The translations under genes were made by a program, and so were the position numbers. 25,080 bases of DNA from Algibacter_G agarivorans (GTDB lineage Bacteria > Bacteroidota > Bacteroidia > Flavobacteriales > Flavobacteriaceae). The notes under the pieces were generated by a model, which saw only the letters and a list, made by a program, of their open reading frames with translations, had not been told where the DNA came from and searched no databases. Shown one piece after another: positions 7,511-15,816 of the stretch (its first letter is position 1; every line of letters begins with the position of its first letter). Location: positions 1 through 25,080 of the forward strand of contig NZ_BAABJJ010000006.1 in assembly GCF_039543245.1 (NCBI RefSeq). The letters are read 5' to 3'.

Positions 7511-7557
7511 AACCGTGTATAACACATTAAAACGCACCATGTACTAACAGTTGTGTT
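7511..7557. repeat. Spacer repeat, right portion, interrupted by the intron (copy 4)
   Basis: Directly beside the intron 5' end lies AACCGTGTATAACACATT, then CACCATGTACTAACAGTTGTG (7536-7556), matching the right arms of the other spacers. The sequence touching the intron (GTGTATAACACAT) resembles that touching the other intron (TTGTATAGTGCAT, about 254-266), 9 of 13 positions. Both introns therefore sit at a similar target. Confidence 0.55.
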
Positions 7558-7594
7558 TCATACGAAAAGAGCCATCCGTACCAATTAATAAACA

Positions 7595-8782
7595 ATGATA
7601 AAAGATAGAATAATAATTATAGATGTATTACGTGGATTTGCTTTGCTATTAATTGTATTGATACATTATGTTGAGCATTTTGATTTTTTTCAGTCAACTC
7701 AAGCCAACTTTATTTTTTCAGGTTCCACGGATAAGGAAGTAATGAGATTGTCGTTTTTACTAATAAGTGGAAAGGCGTACTCAATTTTTGCTTTACTATT
7801 TGGAATAAGTTTTTTTATACAAATGGATAATAAAGCTCAAAAAGGAATAGATTATCGTTGGCGTTTTATATGGAGAATGACGATTCTTCTCATAATCGGG
7901 TTTCTACATTCTTTAATATATAGAGGAGACATATTACATATTTATGCTTTGTTATCACTCCCTGTTGTGTTTCTTTATAAAGCTCGGACAAACATCCTTT
8001 GGATAATTTCAGTGTTACTAGTGCTTCAAATTCCAATAATTTATAATTTGATTCAGACATTTATAGATTCAAGCTATGAGTATGTTAAACCATTAAAAGG
8101 CTATTTCACAGAGGGAAATGAAGTATATGCTTCAGGAAATTTTAGAGAAGTGATAAGCTATAATTTTTGGAAAGGACGAATAACTGTTTGGGCATGGACA
8201 TTTAATAATGGAAGATACCTACAGCTTATTGCCCTTTTTATGGTTGGAACAATTATTGGCAGAAAGCGATTATTTGAAAATATTGAAAATAAGGTAAAAG
8301 GACTTATTATAGTAATTGTTATAAGCATTATTTTGATTTACATACTCAGCTACGTGAACAGTAGTTATAAAGCCAGTGATTTAACAAAGCTTCAGAAAGG
8401 ATTTATAAACACAATTATTACTTCATTGGTGAGTTTGTCAGCCACATCAGGGATTATTGCGCTTGTTTCATTCTTATATATTAAGTTTAAAGGACTTTAT
8501 ATTTTTAAGTTGTTTTCGGCATATGGAAAAATGAGTCTTACAAATTATATTTTACAAGCAATACTTGGTGTGATTTTGTTTTATGATTTTGGTTTCAGTC
8601 TGTATAAATATTTAGGTTCTACATGGAGTATTATTTTGGGTATTGTTATTTTTATAGTTCAAGCATTGATTAGTAAACAATGGAATGAAAAATATTGTTA
8701 TGGCCCAATTGAGTGGTTTTGGAGATGCTCAACAAATCTTGATTTTAGCATTAAAATTAAAAGAAAGTCAAAACAGAACTAA
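7595..8782 (+). CDS. DUF418 family membrane protein (YeiB-like)
   Basis: The 395-residue integral membrane protein has about nine or ten hydrophobic segments. Family hallmarks are at both ends: RIIIIDVLRGFALLLIVLIH at residues 5-24 (the D-x-L-R-G-F-A motif shared by DUF418 and related acyltransferase-like families), and near the C-terminus YGKMSLTNYILQAILGVILF followed by CYGPIEWFWRCST, the typical DUF418 GP-x-E-W-x-W-R motif. Function is not established; transport or envelope modification has been suggested for relatives. The C-terminal tail is basic (KIKRKSKQN). It follows spacer copy 4 by about 40 nt and is the last intact gene of the mosaic region. Confidence 0.85.
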   Translation: MIKDRIIIIDVLRGFALLLIVLIHYVEHFDFFQSTQANFIFSGSTDKEVMRLSFLLISGKAYSIFALLFGISFFIQMDNKAQKGIDYRWRFIWRMTILLIIGFLHSLIYRGDILHIYALLSLPVVFLYKARTNILWIISVLLVLQIPIIYNLIQTFIDSSYEYVKPLKGYFTEGNEVYASGNFREVISYNFWKGRITVWAWTFNNGRYLQLIALFMVGTIIGRKRLFENIENKVKGLIIVIVISIILIYILSYVNSSYKASDLTKLQKGFINTIITSLVSLSATSGIIALVSFLYIKFKGLYIFKLFSAYGKMSLTNYILQAILGVILFYDFGFSLYKYLGSTWSIILGIVIFIVQALISKQWNEKYCYGPIEWFWRCSTNLDFSIKIKRKSKQN

Positions 8783-8851
8783 AATAGAAGTGAATACAAT
8801 AACAAAAGGAGACAGAAAACACGAAAATACAACAAAGATGTATATATAAAA

Positions 8852-9079
8852 TAGGCGTGATGGCACAAAGATGTTGAACAATCTGGTTTTAGGGCTTTTA
8901 ATACCATAGCAAATACGATAACATTAAACTACCGTTCTATCTTGAACTACTTCGTAAATTGAAGTACTAATGCATCCGCTGAATCCTTTAATGCTAAAAA
9001 CAAGGCCTTTAGAGCACAATTTAGAGGAGTCAAAAATGTAGAATTCTTCCTTTTTAAATTAACTACAATTCTTGCTTAA
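8852..9079 (+). pseudogene. Transposase C-terminal remnant, ISL3-like (ISAon1-type)
   Basis: One frame reads WHKDVEQSGFRAFNTIANTI, then SILNYFVN, a TGA in place of the usual Arg codon, then STNASAESFNAKNKAFRAQF and RGVKNVEFFLFKLTTILA before TAA at 9077. This is the C-terminal end of a DDE transposase of the kind annotated in Bacteroidetes as ISL3/ISAon1. The N-terminal part and the element ends are not visible. Further stops upstream (8852-8860) confirm decay. The stretch 8783-8851 before it has nothing else recognisable. Confidence 0.7.
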
Positions 9080-9191
9080 ACACAATAATTAGGAATGATC
9101 CGTTATATCATAGAAATCAGTACAAACTACTTGCTCATATATTTCATAAAAACAAAAATCCTAACTTCTTGTCGAAATTAGGATTAAATTG

Positions 9192-9264
9192 TTGGCCTAC
9201 TAGGGCTCGAACCTAGACTCTTTGGTACCAAAAACCAACGTGTTGCCAGTTACACCATAGGCCA
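9192..9264 (-). tRNA. tRNA-Gln (anticodon TTG)
   Basis: The minus strand folds as a cloverleaf. The acceptor is TGGCCTA/TAGGCCA, the D arm contains GGTGTAACTGGCAAC, and the anticodon stem TTGGT/ACCAA encloses loop TTTTGGT with anticodon TTG. The T arm is CTAGGTTCGAGCCCTAG. The discriminator is A and CCA is not encoded. It reads CAA (and wobble CAG) glutamine codons. It marks the boundary between the repeat-rich mosaic and the core-like region; tRNA genes are frequent integration sites, but no attachment duplication is evident. Confidence 0.95.
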
Positions 9265-9281
9265 TTCGTGTAATGAGGGTG

Positions 9282-9312
9282 CAAATTTAATATAATATTT
9301 TCTTTGCACAAG
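9282..9312 (-). promoter_or_regulatory. Bacteroidetes-type promoter for tRNA-Gln
   Basis: Minus-strand TAAATTTG (9282-9289) fits the TAnnTTTG -7 consensus perfectly. TTG (9309-9311) lies exactly 19 bp upstream, as in the -33 TTTG box of Bacteroidetes sigma-ABfr promoters. The tRNA 5' end is 17 nt downstream of the -7 box. Confidence 0.7.
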
Positions 9313-9504
9313 TATTTTTTAAAAAATAATTTTCAATAGTCCACGTTTACTTTAAAACATGTGCGCTATTGCAACTTCATATTTATCATTTTTTTATTTG
9401 CAATGGCATTGGTCTTTCCAATTGTATGTAAAGACTAACAAAATAGTTATGCCACATTTCATATTTATTATTAAATTCGCCAAAGCAAATAAACACACAT
9501 ATAC

Positions 9505-12500
9505 ATGGCACATTTCAACTATAAAAAATGGAACACCATTTTAGGTTGGTTCTCTTTTTTAATAGCTCTTATTACTTATAGTTTGACAGTTGAACCTACG
9601 GTGAGTTTTTGGGATGCTGGTGAATATATTCTAACCTCAGCTAAATTACAAGTCGGTCATCCGCCGGGAGCGCCTCTATTCCAGATGCTTGGAGCGTTTT
9701 TCTCAATGTTTGCTTTTGAGCCTTCGCAAGTTGGTTTTATGATGAATATGATGAGTGCCATTGCAAGCGCATTCACCATTTTGTTTATGTTTTGGACCAT
9801 TACTTTATTGTTAAAAAAGTTAGTTAATCCTAAAAGCGACATGTCTGAAGGCAAAGCTATGGCTATTTTAGGCAGTGGTTTAGTAGGAAGCTTAGCCTTT
9901 GCTTTTACAGATTCGTTCTGGTTTAATGCCGTTGAAACAGAGGTATATGCTATGGCAACTTTAATTATGTCTATTTTATTTTGGCTCGGTTTACGTTGGG
10001 AACAAGACATGGACAAACCCCGTGGCAATAGATGGCTAATTTTAATAGCATTTGTTATTGGGCTTTCGTTTGGAGTTCACTTCATGGGATTATTAACAAT
10101 TCCCGCTATCGGGCTTATCTATTATTTTAAAAATCACAAAACCGTTACTGTTAAAAATTTTATTATTGCCAATGTTGCTTCAGTAGCCGTTTTATTATTC
10201 ATTTTTAAATTATTAGCTCCTAATATCCTTAAGATTTTTAGCGCATTAGAAATCTTTTTTGTCAATACCATTGGACTCCCTTTTAATTCAGGGTCTGTTA
10301 TTGCTGGTATTTTATTAGTTACCATTATATTTTATGCTTTAAGATATACACGCCAAAAACAATACACACACTTAAACACGGGTATTCTTTGTGTAACTTT
10401 TGTAATCATTGGGTTTTCTACATGGCTAATGCTCCCTATTCGTGCCAATGCTAATGTTGTAATTAATGAAAATAACCCGTCTAGTGCTAGAGAATTATTA
10501 GCTTATTATAACTTAGAACAATACCCAGAAACGCACTTGTTTTACGGTCCACAGTTTACAGATCAGTACGCCTATCTAGACGACAACAACCCTTATGTTG
10601 ATGATAAACCGAAATATGAAAAAGACAAAATCAAAGGTGAATATGTTGTAGTAAACAATTACAAAAACGCCAAACAAAACTACAATTCTAAACATGCCTC
10701 TATATTCCCGCGCATGTGGAGTACTGAACATGCTGAAAACTATATGATGTTTTCTGGTTTCTTAGATTTTAAGCTGAAGCCTGATTACCAGATGGAAAAC
10801 GAATTACGATCAACAGTTTCAAAATTCAGAAATGATGTTGCACAAGGCAATGTAGATTATGAAGATTATAACACCTTTTTAAAACAATTTAAAGACTACA
10901 TCGATATTGAAAAGCCTTCGTTAGCTAGAAATATTGCTTACATGTTCGAATACCAATTAGGCTATATGTATTGGCGTTATTTCATGTGGAATTTTTCTGG
11001 AAGACAAGATGATATTCAAGGTCGTTATGATAACCACGGAAACTGGATAACAGGCATTAAACCTATTGACGAATGGCATTTAGGATTCTCACAAGACAAT
11101 TTACCAAGTGATGTTAAAAATAATAAAGCACGAAACACTTATTATTTATTACCATTAATCCTAGGTCTTATTGGGTTTTTCTTTCTGTTTAACAAAGACA
11201 GAAAACTATTTTGGGTCATGCTGGTGTTTTTCCTTTTTACAGGAATAGCCATTCAGGTGTACACCAATGTACGTCCTTTTGAACCTCGTGAACGTGATTA
11301 CTCAGTAGTAGGGTCATTTTATGTGTTTGCACTTTGGATTGGTTTTGGGGTTTATGCTATTTATGACACCCTTAAAAATTATTTACCAAAAAAACTTGCT
11401 GCTCCTATAATTACCTTAGCTTGCTTATTATTAGTCCCAACTATTTTGGCTGCTAACAACTGGGATGATCATGATAGATCTGGCAAATACACGGCCAGAG
11501 CCATGGCAAAAATGTACTTAGATTCTTGTGCGGAAAACGGTATTCTTTTTACTATTGGGGACAATGACACCTTTGCACTTTGGTACGCCCAAGAAATTGA
11601 AGGCTATAGAACCGATGTACGCGTAGTAAATACTAGCTTATTTCAAACAGATTGGTACATAGACCAAATGAAACGCAAAGCTTATGAGAGCGACCCTGTG
11701 CCATCGCAACTTACACATGATTTATATAAATATGGCACGAATGATTACATAATCATACAACCCGTTATTAAGGACACTTTAGAAGTAAAACAATTTCTGG
11801 ATTTTGTTGGAAGCAACAACCCTAAAACAAAATACAAATATGTGCTACAACAGCAGGATGTGGATTTATCTAAAGTGAGAAGTCAGGATTTGAATGCTAC
11901 TTATTTACCAACTTCACATTTACGACTACCCGTAAACAAAGAGAATGCTTTAAAATCTGGTATTGTAAAACCCGAAGATGCCGACAAAATTGCACCTCAT
12001 ATTGATATTACTATTAAAGGTGGTGCGCTTTACAAAAACAGGTTATTGATGTTGGATATTGTAGCTAATAACGAATGGAATCGCCCTATTTATTTTACTG
12101 GCGGAAGTTTTGGCGATGATGATTATATCTGGATGAAAGACTATCTTCAACTAGACGGCATGTGCTATAAGTTAGCCCCTATTAAAACGCCTGTTGATCG
12201 AGCAAACCCTTTTGACATGGGACGTGTAGATAGCGATTTGATGTATGAGAAAGTAAAAAAATGGGATTGGGGCAATAGCGGAAGCCCAGACATTTATCAT
12301 GATGTGGAGACCCGTAAAAACTCCATAACCTATCGTGGCAATTTAGCACGCTTAGCTGAACAATTGATTAATGAAGAAAAACCCGATAAAGCTGAAGAAA
12401 TAGCAGATATAGCCATGGACAATATGCCTGTTGAATACTTTGGCTATTATACACTCTTAGAGCCTTATATTAGTACGTATTACGAAGTAGGCAATAAAGA

Positions 12501-12810
12501 AAAAGCACGACGTCTGTTTAAAGAGGTTGCTAAAAAATACCAAGAAAGCCTCAGCTATTATAGTAGTTTGAAAATTGACAATCAAGAACGTTTATTTGAA
12601 GACATCTATACAGATATTCAACGCTATAAGGGTTTGGTAGATGTTTTAATTGAATATGATGTTGAGTTTGCAGAAAATGAAGGCGATATATTTAACAACC
12701 ACTTACGGTCATTTAGACATTTTTATGGTGAAGAAGAACCAGAAGATACTATAAGAACAGATAAAGATATTACAACAGGCAGCGGTTTACCATCTGATAG
12801 TGCTAACTAA
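9505..12810 (+). CDS. DUF2723 family membrane protein, GT-C-like
   Basis: The 1101-residue protein has an N-terminal multi-spanning part. The first loop, SFWDAGEYILTSAKLQVGHP, contains Asp37 and Glu40, in the position of the acidic catalytic motif of GT-C glycosyltransferases, followed by PGAPLFQMLGA. TM segments continue to about residue 295, then a soluble insert, then more TM segments around 545-660 including RPFEPRERDYSVVGSFYVFA. The C-terminal ~440 residues are soluble, with YFTGGSFGDDDY and helical, TPR-like repeats (LAEQLINEEKPDKAEEIADI). This matches the DUF2723 (PF11028) architecture of Bacteroidetes, suspected to act in protein or lipid glycosylation. The deacetylase gene starts 17 nt later, so they probably form an operon. 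Confidence 0.85.
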   Translation: MAHFNYKKWNTILGWFSFLIALITYSLTVEPTVSFWDAGEYILTSAKLQVGHPPGAPLFQMLGAFFSMFAFEPSQVGFMMNMMSAIASAFTILFMFWTITLLLKKLVNPKSDMSEGKAMAILGSGLVGSLAFAFTDSFWFNAVETEVYAMATLIMSILFWLGLRWEQDMDKPRGNRWLILIAFVIGLSFGVHFMGLLTIPAIGLIYYFKNHKTVTVKNFIIANVASVAVLLFIFKLLAPNILKIFSALEIFFVNTIGLPFNSGSVIAGILLVTIIFYALRYTRQKQYTHLNTGILCVTFVIIGFSTWLMLPIRANANVVINENNPSSARELLAYYNLEQYPETHLFYGPQFTDQYAYLDDNNPYVDDKPKYEKDKIKGEYVVVNNYKNAKQNYNSKHASIFPRMWSTEHAENYMMFSGFLDFKLKPDYQMENELRSTVSKFRNDVAQGNVDYEDYNTFLKQFKDYIDIEKPSLARNIAYMFEYQLGYMYWRYFMWNFSGRQDDIQGRYDNHGNWITGIKPIDEWHLGFSQDNLPSDVKNNKARNTYYLLPLILGLIGFFFLFNKDRKLFWVMLVFFLFTGIAIQVYTNVRPFEPRERDYSVVGSFYVFALWIGFGVYAIYDTLKNYLPKKLAAPIITLACLLLVPTILAANNWDDHDRSGKYTARAMAKMYLDSCAENGILFTIGDNDTFALWYAQEIEGYRTDVRVVNTSLFQTDWYIDQMKRKAYESDPVPSQLTHDLYKYGTNDYIIIQPVIKDTLEVKQFLDFVGSNNPKTKYKYVLQQQDVDLSKVRSQDLNATYLPTSHLRLPVNKENALKSGIVKPEDADKIAPHIDITIKGGALYKNRLLMLDIVANNEWNRPIYFTGGSFGDDDYIWMKDYLQLDGMCYKLAPIKTPVDRANPFDMGRVDSDLMYEKVKKWDWGNSGSPDIYHDVETRKNSITYRGNLARLAEQLINEEKPDKAEEIADIAMDNMPVEYFGYYTLLEPYISTYYEVGNKEKARRLFKEVAKKYQESLSYYSSLKIDNQERLFEDIYTDIQRYKGLVDVLIEYDVEFAENEGDIFNNHLRSFRHFYGEEEPEDTIRTDKDITTGSGLPSDSAN

Positions 12811-12826
12811 TTTGGATTAAGGAAGC

Positions 12827-13522
12827 ATGAACTTTACACCTATAAAAACACCTTTAGTTGCAAAGAAAATGTTTCCAAATTACGTTTGGGATATTACAAC
12901 AACTGAAAAAGTTTTATATCTAACTTTTGATGATGGTCCAACTCCAGAAATTACAAATTGGACTCTAAACACCTTAAAACAATACAACGCTAAGGCTACT
13001 TTTTTTTGTATTGGCAATAATATTGAGAGGCATCCTGATATTTTTCAAGATATTTTAAATGATGAGCACGCTATTGGAAACCACACGCAAAATCATATCA
13101 AAGGCTGGAAAACTAAAGCAAAAGATTATTTAATTAATATTGAATTATGTGAATCTGTTTTAAAATCTCAAATTAAAGACTCAGATTTTCAAATTCAAAA
13201 ATCATCAATCGTAAATCCAAAATCGTTAATTGTTAATCTTTTCCGTCCGCCTTATGGGCAAATCACCCCAAAACAAGGCAAAAAGCTTATTAAATTAGGT
13301 TACAAAATAATTATGTGGGATGTCTTATCTTTTGACTGGGATAAGGATGTGAATAAGAAAATTTGTTTAGATAATGTAACAAATAAGGCAACAAACGGAA
13401 GTGTTATTGTATTTCATGATAGTTTAAAAGCTTCAAAAAATATGCAATATGCTTTACCAAAAGTCTTAGAGTATTTCAGTGAAAAAGGATATAGCTTTAA
13501 ATCATTAAACCCTGCTGTTTAA
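12827..13522 (+). CDS. Polysaccharide deacetylase (NodB-like, CE4)
   Basis: The 231-residue protein carries the CE4 motifs in order: LTFDDGPTPE (Asp35, Asp36), GNHTQNH (His86 and His90, metal ligands), FRPPYG, WDVLSFDW and VFHDS. Such enzymes remove N- or O-acetyl groups from cell-wall or exopolysaccharides. No signal peptide is evident. AAGGAAG lies just upstream of the ATG, an unusually SD-like start for this group. Between the LKSQ helix and FRPPYG there is an extra stretch, about residues 120-138 (DFQIQKSSIVNPKSLIVN), encoded by a repetitive AT-rich sequence of intergenic type. The gene follows the DUF2723 gene by 16 nt, suggesting a joint role in envelope glycans. Confidence 0.9.
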   Translation: MNFTPIKTPLVAKKMFPNYVWDITTTEKVLYLTFDDGPTPEITNWTLNTLKQYNAKATFFCIGNNIERHPDIFQDILNDEHAIGNHTQNHIKGWKTKAKDYLINIELCESVLKSQIKDSDFQIQKSSIVNPKSLIVNLFRPPYGQITPKQGKKLIKLGYKIIMWDVLSFDWDKDVNKKICLDNVTNKATNGSVIVFHDSLKASKNMQYALPKVLEYFSEKGYSFKSLNPAV

Positions 13523-13549
13523 TTGGTAATGAAGCTTGTTTGAAGTTCT

Positions 13550-13708
13550 GGTTTGCGTTAGGGATTGCAGTGGAAATCCTTTTTAAAAGCAAAAGTGTAA
13601 ATACGCTTGTTTTAAACCAAAGATTAACAAATTGCAACATCCTTTTGTCTTGGCAATGACTTGTTTAAAAAGATTGCAACGGAAAGCCCGACCTTTAGGT
13701 AACGCCCA
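13550..13708 (+). ncRNA. Structured intergenic element, possible Flavo-1-like RNA or dispersed repeat
   Basis: Outer complementarity is GCGTTA (13555-13560) with TAACGC (13700-13705). An inner 9-bp perfect pairing joins CTTTTTAAA (13579-13587) to TTTAAAAAG (13664-13672). A small hairpin, GGAT...ATCC, lies at 13562-13578. The pieces GCGTTAGGGATTGCAGTGG and GGAAAGCCCGACC recur between genes in many flavobacterial genomes as I remember them. It could be the conserved Flavo-1 motif or a mobile repeat; I cannot search to decide. Strand is taken from the upstream gene. Confidence 0.45.
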
Positions 13709-13763
13709 AATTAGTAAACTAATCCGTTTCGTTTTATGAGATTCCAGCCTACCTAGGAATTTG

Positions 13764-14060
13764 TTAAATATACTGCTGGATAATCCCTATTAGCGTGTTA
13801 GCATCCTGCTCTCCACTTTGGCGCCATTTCATTTCACCATCCTTATAAATAATTAAAGTAGGCAATGTTTTTACACGTAAAGCTTCGGCTAATTCTTCGT
13901 TTTTATCGACATCAATTTTAATAACCTTAGCCTTGTCTCCTAAAGCTGCAGCTACATCTCTTAAAGTAAGATGCATGGCTTCGGATTGACTTTTCCATTC
14001 TGCATAAAAATCCAGCAAAACAGGAATATCTACATCTATAAGTTCTCCAAATTTTGACAT
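13764..14060 (-). CDS. Thioredoxin-fold protein lacking the CxxC active site
   Basis: The 98 residues are the length of a single thioredoxin domain. VLLDFYAEW (14-22), KVIKIDVDKNEELAEALRVK, the cis-proline loop TLPTLIIYKDGE and the C-terminal helix all fit thioredoxin. Where WCGPC is expected, the sequence is WKSQS (22-26), so both cysteines are replaced (Lys23, Ser26). It cannot act as a standard dithiol oxidoreductase; a chaperone, scaffold or signalling role is possible. There is no signal peptide. The reading frame is clean and the fold is well conserved, so this does not look like random decay. The neighbouring minus-strand metallophosphoesterase is more than 500 nt upstream, so it is probably transcribed alone. 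Confidence 0.85.
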   Translation of the reverse strand: MSKFGELIDVDIPVLLDFYAEWKSQSEAMHLTLRDVAAALGDKAKVIKIDVDKNEELAEALRVKTLPTLIIYKDGEMKWRQSGEQDANTLIGIIQQYI

Positions 14061-14402
14061 ACTTTATTGTTTATTAGTCAAATACACTTATACCAAATAA
14101 ACTTCAAAATGATGGGTTAAATTTGTTTCTATTTCCTTTATATCTCAACATAAAATAGAACCGTAACTAATGCTATGCTTATATTTTCTATCTTATCTAA
14201 AGAAAATATAATTCAAATTTACCTTCACAATTTTAAAATTCATTTAGTATTATACAAACCTACGTTTTTTTTCATACTCCAAATTAACGCAAATGGTAAT
14301 CACGTATTCACTAGTCTGTTTCTATAAAAATAAGCAAATTCCTAACAAAAACAACATTTAACACTAATTATACACAGGTCAACCTTATACTTTATGAAAA
14401 AA
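14061..14402. other. Intergenic stretch upstream of the thioredoxin-like gene
   Basis: This AT-rich stretch has no gene I can support. It should contain the minus-strand promoter of the thioredoxin-like gene, but I found no convincing TAnnTTTG box. Confidence 0.4.
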
Positions 14403-14542
14403 TGCCACGAATACACAAATTTTTTCTTTATTATGAATTAATACAAAATGAATCTACACTAATTTTTAAAAAATCTATAGATTTTTTATTCGTGATAATT
14501 ATATTTTCATCCATTTTCAGTTGTATTCGTGCATTTGTGGCT
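14403..14542. repeat. MITE-like imperfect palindrome (~140 bp)
   Basis: The ends GCCACGAATACACAAAT (from 14404) and ATTCGTGCATTTGTGGC (to about 14541) are inverted copies, 14 of 17 matching. At the centre is a perfect 20-bp palindrome, AAAAAATCTATAGATTTTTT (14468-14487). The arms between also show partial complementarity (CACTAAT against ATTCGTG). The GCCACGAAT end motif is familiar from flavobacterial intergenic repeats. A reading frame across it (from 14402) is a by-product of the repeat. Confidence 0.55.
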
Positions 14543-14580
14543 AAAATGACTTTTAAGCAAAGTATGCGTTTACCCTGTAA

Positions 14581-15816
14581 TTATGCGTTCGATACCCCTT
14601 TTTTAAGCTCAATAACAGTAATTTCTGGCCATATTCCAACACGTCCAGGAAATGCCAAATAGCCAAAACCCCTATTAACATTTATGTATTGGCCGAATTC
14701 TTCATATATCCCCGCCCAATATTTATAGCGCCATTTTACAGGACTCCATTTAAACCAGCCTGGAATTTCTATCCCAAATTGCATGCCGTGAGTATGCCCA
14801 CTTAATGTTAAATGATAATGATAATCGTCTTGAATTACTTTTTTCTCCCAATGCGATGGGTCGTGGCTCATTAATATTTTAAAGTCCTCTTTTTTAATGC
14901 TTGCTGCTGCTTGTTTCAAATCTCCAGCAGTTTTAAAACCACCTGCACCCCAATTTTCAACCCCTACTAATGCAATACGCTCTCCATTTTTTTCTAGATA
15001 TTTGCTTTCATTTAACAGTAAATTAAAGCCAATTTCCTTTTGTAATGTTTTTAAATCTTCTAAATTTTGGTGTTTTGCCTCATCAGACTCCCAATTAGCA
15101 TAATCGCCGTAATCATGATTTCCTAAAACAGAATACAAGCCATCTTTAGCCTTTAGCTTATTAAAAACATTTTTATAGGGTACTAATTCTTCGGTTTTAT
15201 TGTTTACTATATCGCCTGTAAATAAAATCACATCACTTTTTTGTTCATTTATTAAATCGACTGCGTACTTGATTTTATCCATATTATCAAAACTCCCAGA
15301 ATGGATATCGCTAATTTGAGTGAGTTTATAACCATCAAAGGCTTCGGGTAAATCTTCAAAATGCAAGGTGTATTTTAAAACCTTATAATTATATTTCCCT
15401 CTGTAAATACCATAAATAATAGATGCTAATGGTATGGCAGCCAAACCTAAAGCCATTTTACTAATAAATTGTCTTCTTGAGGCAAAGTAATCTCCTTTAG
15501 CAGTATGACCTGCTGAAAAATACCGATATATAGCTTGAGGCACTCTAAATATATCTTCGGCAAACATGCCTAACAATAAAATCATTTTTGGAATTAAAAT
15601 GACTACAAGAAATCCAAAAGCATAGGCATGTGCATGCGAAAACCCATCGCGCCTATTAAACCCATAATAATGAAACACGAAATTACCAATAACCAAAACC
15701 GTTATTAGCCAATATAATATTCGGAGCCAGTTATTTTTTGCAACCGTTTTAAATGCCTGAAAAGCATATAAATCCATAATCACAAAAACAACCAGTAAGA
15801 CAACCCAACGAAGCAT
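14581..15816 (-). CDS. Metallophosphoesterase with N-terminal membrane domain
   Basis: The 411-residue protein has three or four TM segments in its first ~110 residues. A second hydrophobic stretch follows at about 125-140 (FISKMALGLAAIPLASIIYG), preceded by SRRQF, which resembles a twin-arginine-like motif. The calcineurin-type phosphoesterase domain shows all the metal motifs: QISDIHSG, FTGDIVNN, LGNHDYGD, LMSHDPSHW and LSGHTHGMQFG. This matches the YkoQ/YaeI-type membrane phosphoesterases; the E. coli relative YaeI and chlamydial LpxG act on phosphodiesters or lipid A precursors. The exact substrate here is unknown. It ends with WPEITVIELKKG, typical of the family. Confidence 0.9.
   Translation of the reverse strand: MLRWVVLLVVFVIMDLYAFQAFKTVAKNNWLRILYWLITVLVIGNFVFHYYGFNRRDGFSHAHAYAFGFLVVILIPKMILLLGMFAEDIFRVPQAIYRYFSAGHTAKGDYFASRRQFISKMALGLAAIPLASIIYGIYRGKYNYKVLKYTLHFEDLPEAFDGYKLTQISDIHSGSFDNMDKIKYAVDLINEQKSDVILFTGDIVNNKTEELVPYKNVFNKLKAKDGLYSVLGNHDYGDYANWESDEAKHQNLEDLKTLQKEIGFNLLLNESKYLEKNGERIALVGVENWGAGGFKTAGDLKQAAASIKKEDFKILMSHDPSHWEKKVIQDDYHYHLTLSGHTHGMQFGIEIPGWFKWSPVKWRYKYWAGIYEEFGQYINVNRGFGYLAFPGRVGIWPEITVIELKKGVSNA

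Noticed and set aside
9359..9544. 61-codon plus-strand frame before the DUF2723 gene
   Set aside because: It overlaps the start of a well-supported gene, has no recognisable motif, and reads like translated AT-rich leader.
14402..14662. 86-codon plus-strand frame
   Set aside because: It runs across the MITE-like palindrome and into the 3' end of the metallophosphoesterase gene on the other strand; the composition is that of the repeat.
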